This document shows positions 61,522 to 64,000 of a DNA stretch of 64,000 nucleotides, piece after piece. The stretch is taken from contig JADJPO010000006.1 in assembly GCA_016713225.1 (NCBI GenBank), forward strand, positions 1 to 64,000, written 5' to 3'. Made by a program: the position numbers and the translations under genes. Numbering within the stretch: the first letter of the stretch is position 1; each line of letters begins with the position of its first letter. The DNA is from Kineosporiaceae bacterium (GTDB lineage Bacteria > Actinomycetota > Actinomycetes > Actinomycetales > Kineosporiaceae). The notes under the pieces are model-generated. The model was not told the DNA's origin. It was given only the letters and a program-made list of their open reading frames with translations, and did no database searches.

Positions 61522-62948
61522 GGCGTGGTCTGGGCCGGCGGTAGCCCTTGCTGACTGTCGAGGATGGCGTTCATGAAGCCGACGATGAACATCTCGCTCG
61601 CCTCGGTGAGGCCACCGGCCACGCCGCCGTAGATCGCACCGAGCTCGGGGGTGGCGCCGTCCGCGTGGCGCTGTCTCGCGTAGGCGACCGCCTCGGCCAG
61701 GTCGGTCGTGAAGGCCTGGACGACGCCCGGCCGGGTCTGCGGCCGCGTGACCGCCAGGTGGATCGCGTTCGGGTACTGCTGGCCGTTGAACCGCCAGCCC
61801 CGGGGTCGCATGAAGTCGGCCACGTGGTAGATGTCGAACTCGGTGCTGGTGAACGAGAAACAGAAGGTGGGCTCGCCCATGAGTCGCAGCTCGGGGTGGG
61901 CGGTGACGGCGTCCATCAGCTCGCGGGCGGTGCTCAGGATCTCGCCGGCGTAGCGGCGGTAGCCCTCGCGGCCGTACTGCACCAGTGCGGCCCAGGTGGC
62001 GGCCAACAGGCCGCCCGAGCGTGACCCGTCCATGCCGGGTGACATGTACTTGCCGCCCGACCAACCCACCAGGTGGAAGTACTGCGCGGTGCGTAACGCC
62101 TTGTCGCGGAACAGCACGACCGACGAGCCCTTGGGGGCGTAGCCGTACTTGTGGGTGTCGATCGAGATCGAGGTGACCCCGGGGACGCGGAAGTCGAAGG
62201 GGGGCAGGTCGTATCCGTGATCGGCGGCGAAGGCCAGGATGAACCCGCCCAGGCAGCCGTCGACGTGCAGCCCCACGCCGCGGGCGAGGGCCAGCTCCGA
62301 GAGTGCACCGATCGGGTCGACGGTGCCGTACGGGTAGCTGCCGGCCGAGCCGATGATGGCCATGGTGTCGGCGTCGATCTGTGCGGCGACGTCCTGCGGG
62401 CGCACCAGGGTGGTGTCGGGGTCGACCGGCACGGTGCGGCACTCGATGCCGAACAGGTGACAGCCCTTGTCGAAGGCGGCGTGCGCGGTCTCGGGCTTGA
62501 CGATGTTGGGCGCGGTGATGCCCCGGGTGGCGCGGGCGTGCTCACGGTAGGCGAGCAGGGCGTGCAGGATGCTGCCCGTCCCACCGCTGGTGACCAGGCC
62601 GGCGGGCTCGGTGGCCGGCGCGCCGTCCGGGTGTGGGCCGCTGATCGCCTCGCCGTGCATCAGGTCGAGCACCATCGCGATGATCTCGCCCTCGAACCGG
62701 GTCATCGACGGGCACAGGTCGCGTTGCAGGGCGTTGACGTGGGCGAAGTGCCCGTACGCCCGGGTCAGGAAGGCGTAGTGGTCGGCGTCCCCGCTGTAGA
62801 TCGTGCCCGAGATGCGGCCGTCGGCCCAGGTGGCGTCCTCGGCGGCGGCGATGGTGGCCAGCTCGTCGAGAATCGCCTGGCGTGGTCGGCCGTGGTCGGG
62901 CAGCCCGCGGTTGACCGGGTAGCGCTCGGCGTAGGGGTACTCGCTCAT
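61518..62948 (-). CDS. PLP-dependent lyase/decarboxylase, sphingosine-1-phosphate-lyase-like
   Basis: 476-aa fold-type I PLP enzyme of the group II decarboxylase/S1P-lyase branch. The PLP lysine is Lys267 in SISIDTHKYGYAPKGSS, the motif of sphingosine-phosphate lyases. Asp230 (LHVDGCLGGF) pairs with the ring nitrogen, and SGGTGSI binds phosphate. S1P lyases split phosphorylated 2-amino-1,3-diols to an aldehyde and phosphoethanolamine. The ATG at 62948 has GGAAGG 7 nt upstream. The FGGY kinase gene follows with ATGA overlap. No transmembrane helix is seen, unlike eukaryotic S1P lyases. Confidence 0.87.
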   Translation of the reverse strand: MSEYPYAERYPVNRGLPDHGRPRQAILDELATIAAAEDATWADGRISGTIYSGDADHYAFLTRAYGHFAHVNALQRDLCPSMTRFEGEIIAMVLDLMHGEAISGPHPDGAPATEPAGLVTSGGTGSILHALLAYREHARATRGITAPNIVKPETAHAAFDKGCHLFGIECRTVPVDPDTTLVRPQDVAAQIDADTMAIIGSAGSYPYGTVDPIGALSELALARGVGLHVDGCLGGFILAFAADHGYDLPPFDFRVPGVTSISIDTHKYGYAPKGSSVVLFRDKALRTAQYFHLVGWSGGKYMSPGMDGSRSGGLLAATWAALVQYGREGYRRYAGEILSTARELMDAVTAHPELRLMGEPTFCFSFTSTEFDIYHVADFMRPRGWRFNGQQYPNAIHLAVTRPQTRPGVVQAFTTDLAEAVAYARQRHADGATPELGAIYGGVAGGLTEASEMFIVGFMNAILDSQQGLPPAQTTP

Positions 62949-62982
62949 GGGCCTGCCTTCCGGGGGACTGCAGCGCGAGGCT

Positions 62983-63001
62983 ACATGAATCACGTTCATG
63001 T
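62983..63001. promoter_or_regulatory. palindromic operator upstream of the PLP lyase/FGGY kinase operon
   Basis: ACATGAA-TCACG-TTCATGT, a perfect 7-bp inverted repeat with a 5-bp centre, 35 bp before the lyase ATG. Size and symmetry suit a TetR-family dimer. Confidence 0.6.
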
Positions 63002-63065
63002 TTATCCGGCCATGAGGATGACCATCCCGGTGTGCGTACCCGGCGATTGTCGTCCATCACGAAGA

Positions 63066-63122
63066 GATCACCGCCTTGCGGGGGTTCCCCCAGCTCGGGG
63101 AAGTCCCTGCAAGACGGTGATC
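63066..63122 (-). terminator. long hairpin after pgm
   Basis: GATCACCG-x-CTTGC-x-GGG arms pair with CCC-x-GCAAG-x-CGGTGATC, with an inner CCCC/GGGG stem. It starts 22 bp after the pgm stop and is followed by TCTCTT on the minus strand. Confidence 0.6.
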
Positions 63123-63143
63123 ATGGGCGACTCGGCGGTGAAC

Positions 63144-64000
<857 letters not shown>

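Overview
The window is chromosomal DNA of a high-GC actinobacterium (Actinomycetota). The evidence is GC-rich third codon positions, frequent GTG starts, many ATGA/GTGA stop-start overlaps, FHA-PstP-RodA-PbpA-PknA-PknB and CrgA genes, F420-type oxidoreductases, 13E12/DUF222 HNH nucleases and a LexA box of the actinobacterial type. I cannot name genus or species. The cell-envelope core (tRNA-Leu, fhaA, fhaB, pstP, rodA, pbpA, pknA, pknB, trpG, DUF881, crgA) has the gene order known next to oriC in Mycobacterium and Streptomyces, so the window is probably origin-proximal. dnaA and dnaN are not in it.

Layout. 1-5.4 kb: BatA-like VWA protein, DUF58 and MoxR as one operon, then a membrane-anchored HtrA-type protease, a secreted propeller protein and a DUF3820 protein. 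5.3-9.7 kb: a DUF222/HNH nuclease under a LexA-box promoter, then an Imm5-like immunity protein coupled to a DEDD exoribonuclease, then a TetR regulator. 9.7-16.1 kb: a TetR-controlled NAD epimerase, a Tat-lipoprotein serpin, a diguanylate cyclase, a CPBP protease, an NAD(P)-binding protein and a VOC protein. 16.3-19.2 kb: a lipid-related cluster (flippase-like UPF0104, PAP2 phosphatase, GDPD, GyrI-like). 19.3-31.6 kb: a P-loop kinase, a small repeat element, tRNA-Leu(CAG), and the growth/division phospho-signalling cluster through crgA.

31.9-39.2 kb is a reductive-pyrimidine-catabolism operon: beta-ureidopropionase, dihydropyrimidinase, an F420-type luciferase-like oxidoreductase and a four-gene ABC importer. 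It contains no recognisable dihydropyrimidine dehydrogenase. 39.3-45.4 kb: a PPOX protein, an alpha/beta hydrolase, zwf, a lipoprotein, a zinc-finger rhomboid protease and cyclophilin. 45.6-54.4 kb: a reduced Tad/Flp secretion locus (CpaB-, CpaE-, CpaF-, TadB-, TadC-like), split by an inverted segment with a second DUF222/HNH nuclease and a fused acyl-CoA carboxyltransferase. 54.4-58.6 kb: an EAL-HDOD protein, a FAD oxidase and DUF1015. 58.7-63 kb: a P-loop kinase with a TetR regulator, facing an operon of a sphingosine-phosphate-lyase-like PLP enzyme and an FGGY kinase. The window ends inside pgm.

The best candidates for something new are the PLP lyase/FGGY kinase pair with its palindromic operator, the translationally coupled Imm5-like/exoribonuclease pair, and the pyrimidine operon whose only redox enzyme is F420-type. 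Smaller unexplained structures are a 96-bp multi-repeat element resembling IS21-family ends, a DnaA-box-like cluster after crgA, a 100-bp hairpin after the pyrimidine operon, and several short tandem duplications that straddle stop codons. All functional statements rest on sequence reading alone; no database search was run.
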